From: Acanthosepion lycidas
Lineage: Eukaryota; Mollusca; Cephalopoda; Sepiida; Sepiidae
Length of the DNA: 64,000 nt
Assembly: GCA_963932145.1 (NCBI GenBank)
Contig: OZ010600.1
Span: 51,325,657 to 51,389,656, forward strand
Reading direction: 5' to 3'
The notes under the pieces: model-generated
Database searches by the model: none
Told to the model about the DNA's origin: nothing
What the model saw: the letters and a program-made list of their open reading frames with translations, nothing else
Program-made: the position numbers and the translations under genes
In this document: positions 1 through 10,346 of the stretch, piece by piece
How the letters are laid out: each line of letters opens with the position of its first letter
How positions within the stretch are numbered: the stretch's first letter is position 1

Positions 1-110
1 CAAATAAAAGCTTATTTCATGAACTTTGTTTCTATCTTATTTATTTTTATATGTACTACAGTGTGCGACGAACATTACAGTTTGAAAACAGAGACATTTT
101 GGTAATTTCG
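1..110 (+). repeat. Copy of the exon's downstream flank (matches 1847-1955)
   Basis: The opening of the window (CAAATAAA, then ...GAACATTACAGTTTGAAAAC) aligns through about 105 bases with the DNA beginning at the poly(A) signal of the exon (CAAATAAA at 1847; GAACATTACAGTTTAAAAA at about 1912), at roughly 70 percent identity with small gaps. The first matching base is at the window edge, so the homology probably extends upstream, where a second copy of the terminal exon would lie. Confidence 0.6.
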
Positions 111-1328
111 CAAAATTTTAGCCATTTTTTTTCACTGACGGCAAATTCACCGACTTCCTCAAATTTATTAACATGCGCACTCTGCAGGGTTTATTACAAT
201 TTTGGTAACACGTTAGTTCAAAAGTTAACATTCTCTAAGCTTCATTTTCATATATTTTCTATTTTTGTATTTTAATAAGAAGTTTGTAAACAATTCAAAT
301 GAAAAGTTTGATCGTAAAATTCAAATGCATCTTGTAAAAATAAAACCTCAGAAAATATATCATTAAAACGCTCATTTAATAATCTATGAAACTAAATCAA
401 ACTCAAATATGGAACAATGGCTCCATTTTGCGCGTGTGCGATTATGTGTAACCATGTGCGACTCGCTTGGCCATCATTTCAACTCCACGTGAAACTCATT
501 ACACAGTGTCAACACGGACACAAAAGAATCGACCAGCATGTTTTCTATGGACGAAATTTTCAAGGAAATTGATAAGAATTTGTTTTAAATATTAATTTTC
601 TATATGTAAAATGTAAATGGGATTTAAAAACCGTTTTCGTCATAAAAAATATGAAACAAAAATCGATTTGTTTACTTTACGCTGAGATTCAAATCACGAA
701 AAAAAAACGTAGGACTTATTCATCGAAAAATGTTCATATTCAAAGAATGAGATAAAAAAAATATTCTACAAAAAAATTCTAGAATGTCTTTTATGTTTTT
801 GCAGTATTCTCACAATAATTATCAGCATTTCAGTTACCAAGTGTAACATTTTGTTTTGTTTAAAAGTTACCCCTCCAATTTTCTTACTTCTTAAAATAAA
901 TTATCTAATGAATGGATTTTAGTTACGATTTATTGCTATCTAGATACAAATTTATGATTTAATATTCATTTTCCTAATTTATTATTATTTCTTAGTAATA
1001 TTTAATTTTATTACATACGGATTATGATTGTTTATTTTATTCTAAAATATTTTAATGTGTCAGTTATAAGGACCACTGTGGAAATAGGTTTGTTGAGAAA
1101 TAAAATATTTTAGTGCTTCCTTATTTGTTACTCAGGTGTATGGATGACTGTAAATGTATATTTATCCCTGATTGTATTTAGTGCAATTTTTTATGAACTG
1201 CAAATAAACTCAAATTCAGTAAGAAAACGTAGACAATAATTTATAGATGACTACTAAGTAGTAATTCGACAAAATTGGATAGAATTATAAATTCATATTT
1301 TTTTCTTTTTGAAGATGACAATGTACAG
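111..1328. other. AT-rich DNA, no recognisable feature (intron or intergenic)
   Basis: Mostly A/T runs with no open frame of note. The small open frame at 51-275 overlaps the flank copy and shows no protein-like composition. An AATAAA-like string at 1203-1208 has no exon before it. Confidence 0.5.
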
Positions 1329-1735
1329 CATCAGTTACAACGTTATTTTATGACAAAAGGACGTGGAAGGAAGATATCTTTGTGGAATGTTCCAAGAAGG
1401 TGCTGCTTCAAATATATTCATTGAAAGAGAAGTATCAGCCTCAGGAAACCTGGGATTCTGCTATTACTTGGCTACATAAATTGTTACCAATCTTTCCTAA
1501 GAACAGATGGGTGAACCTTATTGAGAAAGTTGTAGCAGAAGTTCAGAGTTATCCTGCATTGTATCATGAGGTAACAAATTTGGGATTCATAGGTGAAAGA
1601 TGTGAGAGTGTTGGATTGACTCTCCTCAGTGTTTTGTTGGATCCAACGCTGGGTCGTAAGCTTTTATGTGCGGAAGTAACAAATGGGATCATACTTGAAC
1701 TATATAAACTGGATACGCCAGCAAAGATATACTAG
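1329..1735 (+). CDS. Probable terminal coding exon of an unrecognised host gene (partial)
   Basis: An open frame of about 134 residues runs to a TAG stop at 1733-1735. The frame is closed by a stop at 1316-1318, so the exon must begin after it. A pyrimidine-rich run near 1298-1310 followed by AG at 1327-1328 (or 1333-1334) gives a plausible splice acceptor; no in-frame ATG near the start suits a first exon. The protein is mixed and helix-rich (segments such as WDSAITWLHKLLPIFPKN and GLTLLSVLLDPTLGRKLLC), without low-complexity bias, and ends in PAKIY. The amphipathic helices would fit an ARM/HEAT-like C-terminus, but I do not recognise the family. The stretch contrasts with its surroundings: it is less AT-rich, has no repeats and uses codons in a balanced way. 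Upstream exons are outside the window. A decayed paralogous exon is the main alternative. Confidence 0.6.
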
Positions 1736-1870
1736 TCAAACTAGAATAATTATTTGGAGGGATTGTATGAAGAGTATGCCAAGACTTACTTTTGACTACT
1801 CAGTGAAGAGGTATCCCAACACCAACCCACCATTACAGAAAATTTCCAAATAAACTTTATTTGATTAATT
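1736..1870 (+). other. Short 3' UTR with poly(A) signal
   Basis: About 110 bases after the stop, AATAAA lies at 1849-1854, followed by a GT/T-rich stretch (TGTCTGTGTTGTTT near 1873-1886) that would suit a downstream cleavage element. This supports reading 1329-1735 as a genuine last exon. Cleavage site not visible from sequence. Confidence 0.5.
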
Positions 1871-1959
1871 TTATGTCTGTGTTGTTTAGTTTTATGTACA
1901 TAATATGAGAGGAACATTACAGTTTAAAAATTGAGACTATTTGGTGATTTCATACCGGT

Positions 1960-2870
1960 TACATAGTGATCGGCACTAACATGTGTCAGAACATCAACCT
2001 TTTGATCAAATTGTGACAGATAAAATATTTTTATTTTAATGATTTCAGTTACAAATTTAGTGGTTGAATACCACTTCATGATATGGTGTTTTCTGTTGTT
2101 TTCTTATGTTCATTAGTGGGTACTGCTTGGCGTGTGTTAAGCTTCTCTCTCTCTACAGTCCAGAAATTGTATATGTTGAGTCAGGACTGTACCTGTTCAG
2201 CATCTGCTCCATATACATTCTAATCTGTTGATTTCAGATCATTTTAATCATGATAAATGGAAAGAGCATCCCGAGAAATGGTTAGATATGAAATTTGGTG
2301 TTTCTAGTGTAAGAAGTATTCATTTTATGACACAATTCAAGCAAGTCTAAAATCGGCCTTTCAAATACCTTGTAACAGAATGTTAAAAAGCAATTTTTTT
2401 AAATTTTGAAGTGGAATAATCCAGAATATATCCATTCTATCACTCCCCCCAAAATTAGACATGTTGCTGGTATAATCATAATGTGATATTTGAAATTTGG
2501 GATGAATGTGGGTCTTATTTCCAGTTTTATGAAATGTCAAACTTCAGGTTATGAGTTGTTTGCATGTCGTTGCAGGTTTTGATTTATAAAATTTGCATAT
2601 TCAGACTGAATTTATTTAAGAAATATGCAGTGATACTATCTGTAATTTTATTATTAATTTATTTGTTATGTAACTAACAAGCTAGTATAATTTTCACTGT
2701 TCTTCTTAATTGCTTTTTAAAATATAGGAGTCCAAATATGGTATTTTGTCCTAATTCATAATCGACAAAAAAATGGCTAAGTCGAGCACATGTGTAAAAA
2801 TAAAAAAAATCTGCCAAAATTAAACGGTTTGAGATATTTTGATGAGATAAAAACTGCTAAGTTTCTTTAA
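1960..2870. other. AT-rich DNA, no gene seen
   Basis: Nothing recognisable apart from a CT run followed by AG near 2143-2158 that mimics a splice acceptor; the sequence after it gives only a very short open frame. Confidence 0.4.
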
Positions 2871-2879
2871 TCATGTAGA

Positions 2880-3120
2880 TTAAGAAGATGCAATCAGATA
2901 ATACCTAATACCTGTTTGAAATTTTCATCTGTGATACTTACTATATTTACTAATTATAAATGGACCCGCAATATTTTAAAAATAATTTCCAATTTTTTGT
3001 GTGTACGATTTTAGTAAGCGCGGACGTTCATACACGACATTATTAGAAAATAAGAGCGGTAAGTATAGTAAATGTAAAACCAAAGTAGCTACAATTCGAT
3101 AAAACATTATATTACTTAGA
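2880..3120 (-). repeat. Dispersed repeat family X, copy 1
   Basis: The segment with GGACCCGCAATATTTTAAAA and ATACACGACATTATTAGAAA matches, in reverse complement, the segments near 51260-51400 and 63890-64000 (shared marks: AATGTCGTGTATGG, TTTACTATA, GCGGGTC). Three copies in one window show a dispersed element. No coding capacity or terminal repeats were identified. Confidence 0.6.
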
Positions 3121-3134
3121 ATATTTTTCTTAAG

Positions 3135-3275
3135 ACTTCTTCGTTGCTTATGCGCTCTGTCTAGGGCATTCTTAGCAGCCTTGCCTCAGGTCTTCTCTTC
3201 GTCTGTAAGGAAATTGTCAAACATCCACTGCCATAGAGGAGAACTGATGTTGCATAGCTGTTCAAAGTTGTTTTG
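3135..3275 (-). mobile_element. LINE fragment (AP-endonuclease type), end of reverse transcriptase
   Basis: The reverse strand reads SVLLYGSGCLTISLQTKRRPEA then LLRMP, one stop, TERISNE. This matches the common pattern LLYGSExW...LEAxEMW..RRMLRIPWTERVSNE found after the RT palm of Jockey/CR1/RTE-group elements. One in-frame stop and 5' truncation make it a dead fragment. Relatives: 28170-28560, 34505-34800, 44785-44960, 45390-45470 and 54235-54340. Confidence 0.65.
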
Positions 3276-3284
3276 GATTTATCT

Positions 3285-3440
3285 TTAAGCATTTCACCCC
3301 AAGCAAGGCGGGATTGCGACTAACATGCAGGGGGTTACAGAGAGTGAAAGTGAGTGAAAAACTGTGTAGAATGGAGATTAAGGAAAGGATAAAAGAAAAA
3401 ATGGGGATTAAGGCAACAAAGATGGCATTTAAATTTTTGA
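3285..3440 (+). repeat. Dispersed repeat family Y (CACCCCAAGCAAGG type), copy 1
   Basis: TTTCACCCCAAGCAAGGCGG, then GGGTTACAGAGAGTGAAAG. The same series of blocks occurs at 12838-13010, 22545-23340 (several in tandem), 60985-61200 and 62115-62230. The two overlapping small open frames here are products of the repeat and not genes. Confidence 0.6.
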
Positions 3441-3469
3441 AGATTGTAGTTGATAGATTGATTTGTTTA

Positions 3470-4066
3470 TTTTTACGGCTTATCAAACTTTTGCAGGTTA
3501 TTTTAAAACCGGGAAATATTTTTAAATTATAAGAATTTTCGGAGATAATAATGACTTTACTGATATGTCCTGCTAATTAGCCTAATTTCCAAGGGTATTT
3601 GTGCTTAACGAACTAACTGGAAAACCATTTTTAAATATATATTTTTTTAATTTTTACATTTGTTATATTATTTATAGAGAAATACGAAACAAAAAAAAAA
3701 AAAAAAGAAACAATTGTGAATAACTGCTTTGACTGACTACTTTTCCCTTTTTTATGACATGGAACAGGTAAGAAAATAATTAAAAAAACACACAATAAAA
3801 GCAATTAATTAAACTAAAAAGTATAATTTCCCTAGTTTGAATTATCTCTTTATACTTCTAATGCAGTTCAAAAACTGCATTATCTGTTCTAAGAAGTTTC
3901 ATGAAAGCTTTCCAATTCCGAGCCGTTAACCGTTACACCACCTGCACATCCAAGCTTTCAATACTTGGTATTCCTAAGCGGTTGCCTACTCACTAGGCTC
4001 AACGTTGCTTAACTTCGGTTTTTGTATGAGAACCGGTGTTTCAATGTGATATGACTGTAAGTCAGT
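3470..4066 (-). mobile_element. 5S rRNA/tRNA-headed SINE, copy 1, split by another repeat
   Basis: On the reverse strand a 5S-rRNA-like head (about 4062-3952, with AACCGGTTCTC-like and GTGGTATTCC-type blocks) is followed by a short tRNA-like part (TGGTGTAACGG). The matching 3' tail (AAATAACCTGCAAAAG, TTGATAAGC) lies at 3480-3510, and the body piece TACCCTTGGAAATTAGGC at about 3580-3600. Between body and head sits about 250 bases of a different repeat (3615-3870). See the fuller copies at 11055-11400 and 38750-39122. Confidence 0.6.
3615..3870 (+). repeat. Dispersed repeat family Z, inserted in a SINE
   Basis: GAAACAATTGTGAATAACTG, TTTGACTGACTACTTTTCCC and GGTAAGAAAATAATT recur in reverse complement at 7155-7440, in the same order. 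In that copy an extra stretch separates two of the blocks. The element interrupts the 5S-headed SINE, so it is younger than the SINE insertion. Confidence 0.55.
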
Positions 4067-4149
4067 TGTTTTGGATAATAAACACAGAATAAATATTCTA
4101 ATGACGATATATCAGCGTAGATAATTGTACGTTAGAAATTTTTTTTTAC

Positions 4150-4285
4150 AATGATGTTCACTCGATACAAGGCCCAAGAGCCACTCGATGTAGAAGGTTA
4201 CAGAGTAAAAGTCACAGTTTGTGGAGATATATGGGGAAGACAACAGCTTACTCTAGACTTGAACAGGTTAAGATTGTAGTGATCG
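4150..4285 (+). repeat. Dispersed repeat (probable Penelope-related leader), partial copy
   Basis: ACAAGGCCCAAGAGCCACTC followed by GTAGAAGGTTACAG and ACTCTAGACTTGAACAGGT. It matches the reverse strand of 38270-38395 and of 45330-45395. At 38100-38395 this block runs into a segment with a hammerhead-like motif, which suggests it belongs to a PLE-type element. Confidence 0.5.
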
Positions 4286-4436
4286 GGAAAGCATCCTCTT
4301 GGTAGTAGGTTCGATAATACAGATACAGTTCTCTTCATTATCCTACCAAAAGTATTGTAAATATATTTATATAATAATAATAATAATATTAATAACTGTT
4401 GAGTAATTGGCCATGATTAAATGTAATCCGCAGAAA

Positions 4437-4812
4437 TCAAAGAAAAAGAATTAACAAAAGTTTCTTAGAAACTTTAACAAAAGAAGGAAAAGAACAAGAC
4501 AAAAATAATATTAAGCAAACAATATATGCAAGAAAAAAGTAGACAAAAGCAAAAGTAATTCGGCAAAAAAGTTCATAAACTAAGAATGGTGTTAAGACGC
4601 AAAAGGAATGCAGACAAATGATCACAGCATTCTGATTTCAAGACAAGAAAGAACAGAAATATGGCAAATGAGGCCGAAAAGTAGTCTATCTTATTGGCTA
4701 GGAAGAAATCCCAGCATGCATCTGCACGATTTGTTTATAAATTTGGGGAGAGGGGTATTTTTCCAGTCATTCCTACTTGGTTTGGAATCACCACCACCAC
4801 AACAGCAGCATC

Positions 4813-4852
<40 letters not shown>
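4437..4852 (+). repeat. Unclassified sequence ending in a (TAA)n array
   Basis: An A-rich segment with several repeat-like blocks (ACAGAAATATGGCAAATGAG and others) runs into a TAA array at 4818-4852. The position next to a TAA array resembles the LINE 3' ends elsewhere in the window, but I could not match its protein. Assignment is open. Confidence 0.3.
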
Positions 4853-4854
<2 letters not shown>

Positions 4855-5244
4855 TTCATAATAAAAAATATTTGTTACATTTAATACATGCAATTCATAG
4901 CAATTAATATGATAAATAAACCAATGTTGAGCATAATGAATGGATAAAATATGTAATTCAATATAAAACATACAATTAATACAATATAATAATTAATACA
5001 ATATGAAACATACAATTGAAGAAACAAACAAATAAATTATATAATAAAATAATAAAAACGATCAATGAATAAAAAATAAAAAATAACCATCACTTTCCTT
5101 ATTTTTTGTAAATTTCATCGCTTTCTTGGAGCGATAAAAACACGTCTATTTACCTTGACATTTATTATTTAATGTCCTACATTGGGAAAATCGGAATAAA
5201 GCTTAGTATTCCATTGTTTCAAAAGTCTACATTTTTGGCACTAA

Positions 5245-5450
5245 AAATATTCTGCAAAAGAAGCAATCTGTTTGAGATCGTACGACTTGATGGAGAACAC
5301 CCATAATACAAGATGTCCGGTTGAAAACAAAAATCGTACTAGCGAAAATAGTGGAAATTGAAAACAAGAATAGTACCAGTCACAGTAGGTGCGCTTGGAA
5401 TGATAAAGAAAAGGAACACAACAACACATTGAAAGAAATCCCTGGAAATC
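5245..5450 (+). mobile_element. LINE fragment (R2/R4-type endonuclease group), C-terminal part
   Basis: The forward strand contains AAATTGAAAACAAGAATAGT and GTAGGTGCGCTTGGAATGAT, which translate to the VxVGALGxxGK block seen in the better copies at 25085-25815 and 57420-58065. It is cut at 5455 by a SINE; its own 3' end continues at about 5895-6127. Confidence 0.55.
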
Positions 5451-5489
5451 CCAGCTTAAGCCTTTCAGCTCTGCGTTTCTGAATAATTT

Positions 5490-5795
5490 TAACCTTTCTG
5501 TCTGCGGCTCGAAGAATCTGAGAGTCGAGTTCGAATTCCAGTCGAATCCATTACATTCACTTGCGTGCTAATACCCTTGGGAAAGGTATGAATCCTCTTC
5601 TTTCCCCCCTCCAGCTATGGGTAAATAGCAGGACAGACTGTGTTCTCTAGCCTTGGCTGGCATCTGGTCTACCGCAGAAAGAAATGGCAACGTACTGCGG
5701 GAAAAAATATCTGCCTCGTCAGTCATGTCTTGAAAGTTACATGATCGCCTTAGTGTGTATCACGCATGGCACATAACTGACTGAATGTTTTACTG
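5490..5795 (+). mobile_element. tRNA-headed SINE, nested in a LINE
   Basis: A tRNA-like B box (GAGTTCGAATTCC) at about 5528 is followed by the core CCTTGGGAAAGGTATGAATC, CAGCTATGGGTAAATAGCAG and a tail with CTACCGCAGAAAGAAATGGC and GTGTATCACGCATGGCAC. A near full-length copy of the same family lies at 35515-35808 on the reverse strand. The LINE continues on both sides. Confidence 0.7.
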
Positions 5796-5894
5796 TAGGT
5801 ATAAAAATATTTACAAGTGTTTACCCACCGTTCAACCGGTGGCTGGGCATTACGTCATTTTTCTCTACCACCGGTAAAGCGGAGGTCAGTGCAC

Positions 5895-6077
5895 ATAGGG
5901 TTAAGGGAAATACAAAAAATTGTCTTTGTCTTGATACATTCAGCTCGCACACTAACATGAACTTTGTCCATGTAACGTTAGTGATGTTATGGGAGTTAGA
6001 AAAACAAATCATGAAACAGACCTGCCTTAGGTCTTCCCGCAGACTTGGTAGGTAGTGTGACCATAGCAGAAATCGAA

Positions 6078-6127
<50 letters not shown>
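5895..6127 (+). mobile_element. LINE 3' end running into a (TAA)n array
   Basis: GGAAATACAAAAAATTGTCT ... GACCTGCCTTAGGTCTTCCC ... AGCAGAAATCGAAATATAA, then TAA repeats to 6127. The same 3' end occurs at 6515-6697, which shows that the junction with the trinucleotide array is the natural 3' end of this LINE subfamily. Confidence 0.65.
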
Positions 6128-6131
<4 letters not shown>

Positions 6132-6725
6132 CACACCGGACAATGTGCAAACACTTTGGAAACGATGTTAATAAACACTGGTATGAACATCACCCAGCAC
6201 CTGTTACAGAAATAGAAGATATCACAATTCTATGGGTTTAAACCATCTTTACAGATAGGAAGATTGAAGCGAATAGGCCGGCATTGTCAAAAACCGAAAA
6301 AATCCTAATTGATATGACTTGCCTAGCGGACTTTAACATGGCAACCAAGTAATTTGAAATAAAGACCTGGAAATCGAAATAGAAAAAACAAATATGGAAA
6401 TTGAAATCAAGAATAGTACAGTCATAATAGGTGAGCCTGGAATGATAAAAAAAACAAAAAACGGAACATAACAACACATTGAAAAAAAAAAAATCCCTGG
6501 AATTTCCAGTTTAAAAGAAATACAAAAAATAGTCTTGTACAACCGAAACACTAAGAAGAACTTTGTCCATGCAACGTTAGTGATGTTATGGGAGTTAGAA
6601 AAACAAATCATGAAATGTAGCCATAACAACAGACCTGCCTTAGGTCTTCCCGCAGACTTGGTAGGTAGTGGGACCATAGCAGAAATCGAAATATAATGAT
6701 GATGATGATGATGATGATGAAAATA
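6128..6725 (+). mobile_element. LINE fragment, R2/R4-type C-terminal domain and 3' end
   Basis: The forward strand reads CKHFGNDVNKHWYEHHPAPVT, then TDRKIEANRPAL and KTEKILIDMTCLADFN, with stops. WYEHxP is the conserved block after the CCHC motif. RP followed by an ID pair resembles the PD...D core of a restriction-like endonuclease (the better copy at 31010-31325 has RPDIIIKD...LIDLAVP). It ends in a (TGA)n array at 6697-6720. It begins directly at the TAA array of the previous copy, as expected if TAA arrays are targets. Confidence 0.6.
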
Positions 6726-7150
6726 ATAATCCAATGTCAACACCCACAACGGTTCATAACAAACAAATGGTACATATTTGCTTATAGCTGCGGACACGCC
6801 TATGTCATCCCTACTCCATCAAAGTCAATTGTATGAGAGATGTGCCTGATAGTACATGAGTAAATGTAAGGATTAATTAACTGGATTTTGTAAAAGTAGT
6901 GCTAACTTTGCATAATGAAAATAACGTGTGAGCTGTCATCCATGTCATAGGTCAACAACAGTAATTTTCTACCGTCATCACTAACTCTTAAAAACCAATT
7001 ATGGAACACCAGCGTGAAATAATTTATTTTTAAATATAAATGCCAATTTCTCAAATGATATTTACATTTAAAAATAAATTATTTCTAACCGTAAATAACC
7101 AATAGTTTAATAATATATTTTTTATACACTTTCATTAAACTTCATAGAAC
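6726..7150. other. AT-rich DNA with a short inverted repeat
   Basis: No gene. Around 7020-7085 the string AATAATTTATTTTTAAATAT and its reverse complement face each other about 30 bases apart, forming an AT-rich fold-back of unknown origin. Confidence 0.4.
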
Positions 7151-7154
7151 GGAT

Positions 7155-7440
7155 AAATTTTAATTTTTTATGCTATATTAGAAGTGTAAAAAGGTAATTA
7201 AAACTCGTGAAATTATACTTTGGGGTTTAATTCATTGGTTTTATTTTTTGATTTTCTTACCTGTACCAGGTCATAAAATATTTAATTGCAGTCAATGAGT
7301 TTTTAAAAAAATTATTCTGAATTTTAGAGTATATATAATATTCCGATAGGGAAGAGTAGTCAGTCAAACCAGATAATTCACAATTGTTTCCTTTTTGTAC
7401 TTCTGTACAAATAATCTAACAAGTATAAAAATGAAAAAAC
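7155..7440 (-). repeat. Dispersed repeat family Z, second copy
   Basis: Reverse complement of the blocks at 3650-3866: AGTCAGTCAAACCAGATAAT, CACAATTGTTTCC, CAGGTCATAAAATATTTAAT and TTCATTGGTTTTATTTTTTG. The order of blocks is preserved. Confidence 0.55.
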
Positions 7441-8220
7441 AAAACAATTCTTTTAAAAAAGATTTTCCACTTGAAAATGACGAAGAACATGTCTTTATTT
7501 AATAATAAAAAAGATGTTATGAATAGCAACGGGATGATTTTCAAAATCGCACTGAAAAAGAAGAAATAATTTTTTTTAAATAAATATTTAGTGCAATTTT
7601 TTTTACTATCCAATCTAAAACAAAATGTGCTTTATAAATTATGCAAGCAGCAACACTTAAAAAAGTTTTTGGGGAATTTCATCGAAATATTTTTGATAAT
7701 ATTGCTTGATGTTGCATAACAAATTATTTACTTCATTGAATTTCCTTTATATAATTGAAAAAAGATTTTACAAAAGCTTTCTAATAAAATGATCTATTCA
7801 GTATACAACACATGAATAAGGACTGAAGGTTTCGTTTAAATCCGATAATTCTCTGATTTTTGCAAATCTTTAAAACAGTGGGTAGGGATTTTTACGTAAA
7901 AAACGCAGCCATGTTGGTGGTACCTACTATAAACATATTTAGTGAGTACATGTGTTTGAGTAGATATTACTGTTATTTTAAATAGTGAAATTCAATTCAA
8001 CCGACTTAGAAGTCTTTATTAGCAATAAATATGCCTGCCAACTAAAGTGTTCTATCTCTTAGTCGGTTCACATAAATTTCATAGTTTTAATTAACTGGGA
8101 TAGCTGCTCAAACACGCACATCCACAAAGTATAGCGTTTAATAAAAGAAAATAATATTGGATTAAAGTGTTGATATATAAATTAATTATATTTACTTAGT
8201 AGGATATTTTCTTATATATA
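7441..8220. other. AT-rich DNA, no feature recognised
   Basis: The only open frame (7416-7613, reverse) is low-complexity and has no family resemblance. Confidence 0.4.
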
Positions 8221-8227
8221 CTTAGGA

Positions 8228-8680
8228 TTTATTTAGTCACACACGGAAACCTACCAGACTCAATTAGCACCATGATTGCAGAAAATACAAGTATAATAGT
8301 CTCAACCACATGTAAAAAAATTAAATTAAATTAAATTAATGGAGGCACTAGTAATATAAAAAAACAACATTCAATAACATCAAGTATGAACACGGCCACA
8401 ATCTGCTGACCGTATTTGAAAAAAATACATTCCTATAACTCTAGTCATACAGTCAGTTTAAAAAAAAATAAAAATATAATCACCCTAAAGGAATAACCGA
8501 AAGCGCTCGGATACAGAGAACATTTTGACAATTTTTATACACTTTACGTCCAGAAAAGAAAACACTTATACGAACACAAGGAAAACAATATAAAAACCTT
8601 CATCTCAGAACCTTGTCGGTCGTCATTAATGAAACTTGTATAAAAGAGGAATTGCTGCCTAAATAAACAAATATATATAT
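8228..8680 (+). mobile_element. Penelope-like element, 3' end (coding tail plus terminal region)
   Basis: The forward strand gives GNLPDSISTMIAENTSIIVST followed by the 3' terminal region with CCGAAAGCGCTCGG (8498-8511), TTTACGTCCAGAAAAGAAAA, CCTTGTCGGTCGTC and TTAATGAAACTTG, ending in GAATTGCTGCCTAAATAA. These blocks match, in order, 21720-22147 of the fuller PLE. The copy is 5'-truncated and broken. Confidence 0.7.
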
Positions 8681-8817
8681 TCCTTTTGTCCTTATTCATA
8701 TTGTCATTTTACAGATATTCACTATCTGAAATTTTTACACACACATACATACACACACATATATATAAATTACTTACATATATTTATATCATCAATGCGG
8801 ATGTCACTGTCATACTT

Positions 8818-9225
8818 TTTCAACTTTACTCTTAGAGGCCGACTCCATTAGCAAATTAAAAACAGTCCGGGCCGGATCCGGACCCGCAATCGTGAAATTT
8901 TGGATCCTCAAGTTTTCATTACTGCGATTATTTTCAGATTCCGCCATCTTGGCTTCTACTGATAAAATAATTAAAGGCACACAAATCTGTAACTTTCAAT
9001 AGCTCATGTTCAAATGAAAAAATTACCGTTCTAAAATTACATTGTTTCAAAATAAAATTATTCGTGTTTTCAACTTTATTCTTAAATACCATAGCTCAGC
9101 ATATCATACGATTTTCGAATCAGGCCGACACCTTGAGCAAATTAAACACATACCGAGCCGTATCAGGACACGAAATCCTGAAACTTTAGATTCCCAAGTT
9201 TTCATTACTGTGGTTGTTTTCCGCG
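8818..9225. repeat. Pair of diverged direct repeats of ~150 bp
   Basis: 8818-8945 and 9068-9222 share TTCAACTTTA(C/T)TCTTA, a GGCCGAC..C..AGCAAATTAAA block, a GGA-CACG/CCCGCAATC block and CAAGTTTTCATTACTG. Offset is about 250 bases. The origin could be tandem duplication or two insertions of the same element. The open frame at 9042-9332 arises from this repeat. Confidence 0.5.
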
Positions 9226-9591
9226 AGTTTTTACGTGATTTTTTTTTGTGGCGAATTTCTTTGTACTATAACAATTTTTATGAGTTGGGAATAAATTTGG
9301 GAATAATTGAAATTAATTGCGATATCCAGTGAAAATCACCCATGAAATCAAAATAATTGTTTGTACGGAAAATAAGGACCTACATACATCAAATTGTTGG
9401 CAGCAGACGAATTATAATTGAACTTTTAAAAGGTAAGCTTAAATATTAATGCAATACTGAAATGCAGCGATCAATTCTGAGTTCTTCTGTTGTTTATCGC
9501 ATCTACTCCTCCCTACCTATTGTAATGAAGGGCCAATTAAGAGCTCTTCGCAGGAGCTAGCTTAAATGCCACTCGATAGGTTGGATTTAAA

Positions 9592-9592
<1 letters not shown>

Positions 9593-9672
<80 letters not shown>
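9593..9672. repeat. (TA)n array passing into (TG)n
   Basis: About 65 bases of pure TA, then GTGTGTGTGTG. A hairpin-like AGCTCTTCGCAGGAGCT precedes it at about 9541-9557. Confidence 0.9.
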
Positions 9673-9864
9673 ATATAATTAAATTGCTTATATATTTTCT
9701 GTATGAATTTCCTCGATGAAGAGTTTATTATTCATAGTGGATAGCCTAATGGATTAAAACTTTGGTTCGTGAATTTGGTGAAGTGCAACTAGAACAGACT
9801 CCCTCCATAGATTAAATAAAGGGTTCAGTTCGGAATTCCCTGTAGATTACCAAGATTGATATAC

Positions 9865-9906
9865 ACCAGATGAAAGTAGGAGGGCATAAAGTCCGAAACG
9901 TTGTGA
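9865..9906 (+). ncRNA. Hammerhead-like motif (PLE terminal remnant)
   Basis: CAGATGA at about 9867-9873 followed, after a weak stem, by TCCGAAACG at 9892-9900. This resembles a CTGANGA...GAAA hammerhead core with one change. A MITE (9929-10000) and then a TA array (10023-10053) lie just downstream. The stem here is poor (about 3 pairs), so this is one of the weaker copies. Confidence 0.3.
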
Positions 9907-9928
9907 TAACAGCAACAATCCGAATATA

Positions 9929-10000
9929 TTATGTTGGTGCAAAAATAATATTACGTTAAAAAATACGTCAAAAAACGATATTATTTTTGCACCAACCTAA
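9929..10000. mobile_element. Palindromic mariner-type MITE, copy 1
   Basis: Termini TTATGTTGGTGCAAAAATAA and its complement TTATTTTTGCACCAACCTAA, flanked by TA on both sides. The centre is a short palindrome with GTTAAAAAATACGTC. The ends resemble Hsmar1/MADE1-type mariner termini (known family feature: TTAGGTTGGTGCAAAA and TA target). Confidence 0.85.
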
Positions 10001-10021
10001 TAAATAGGGTAAATAACATTG

Positions 10022-10022
<1 letters not shown>

Positions 10023-10057
<35 letters not shown>

Positions 10058-10080
10058 TAGATAGATAGATAGATAGATAA
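10023..10080. repeat. (TA)n then (GATA)n array
   Basis: TA repeats to 10053, followed by about six GATA units. Several CATA/TATA runs follow to about 10170. Confidence 0.85.
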
Positions 10081-10198
10081 TATTAGTGGTAAATATATAC
10101 ATACATATGCAATCATATATCTAAAATATATATATAAGTATATATACATACATACATACACATACATATATATTTGTATAAAAACTAAATCCAAGAGA

Positions 10199-10332
10199 AT
10201 AGAATCCAGGTAGAACTCAATGTCCAGGACAGAGTAAGGATATAATAAAAAGGCTTAAACACTAATATTCCATGGTCATAATTTATTCCACTGGAATCGT
10301 AAATACGATCCAATTCATCAGACCTACAAATT
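10199..10332 (-). repeat. Hammerhead-like terminal repeat type M, copy 1
   Basis: The reverse strand reads GGTCTGATGAATTGGATCGT (10324-10305), a weak stem, then TAAATTATGACCATGGAATA and CTACCTGGATTC. The same ~140-base unit is at 18737-18876 and 42937-43015. It contains an intact CTGATGA string but no clear GAAA after the stem. The unit is followed by TA-rich microsatellite in the other two copies. Confidence 0.5.
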
Positions 10333-10346
10333 CAAAACCTTTTTGA

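Noticed and set aside
2140-2260. Possible exon after a CT run and AG near 2158
   Set aside because: The acceptor looks good, but the open frame is about 20 residues and no repeat of the pattern or poly(A) signal supports it.
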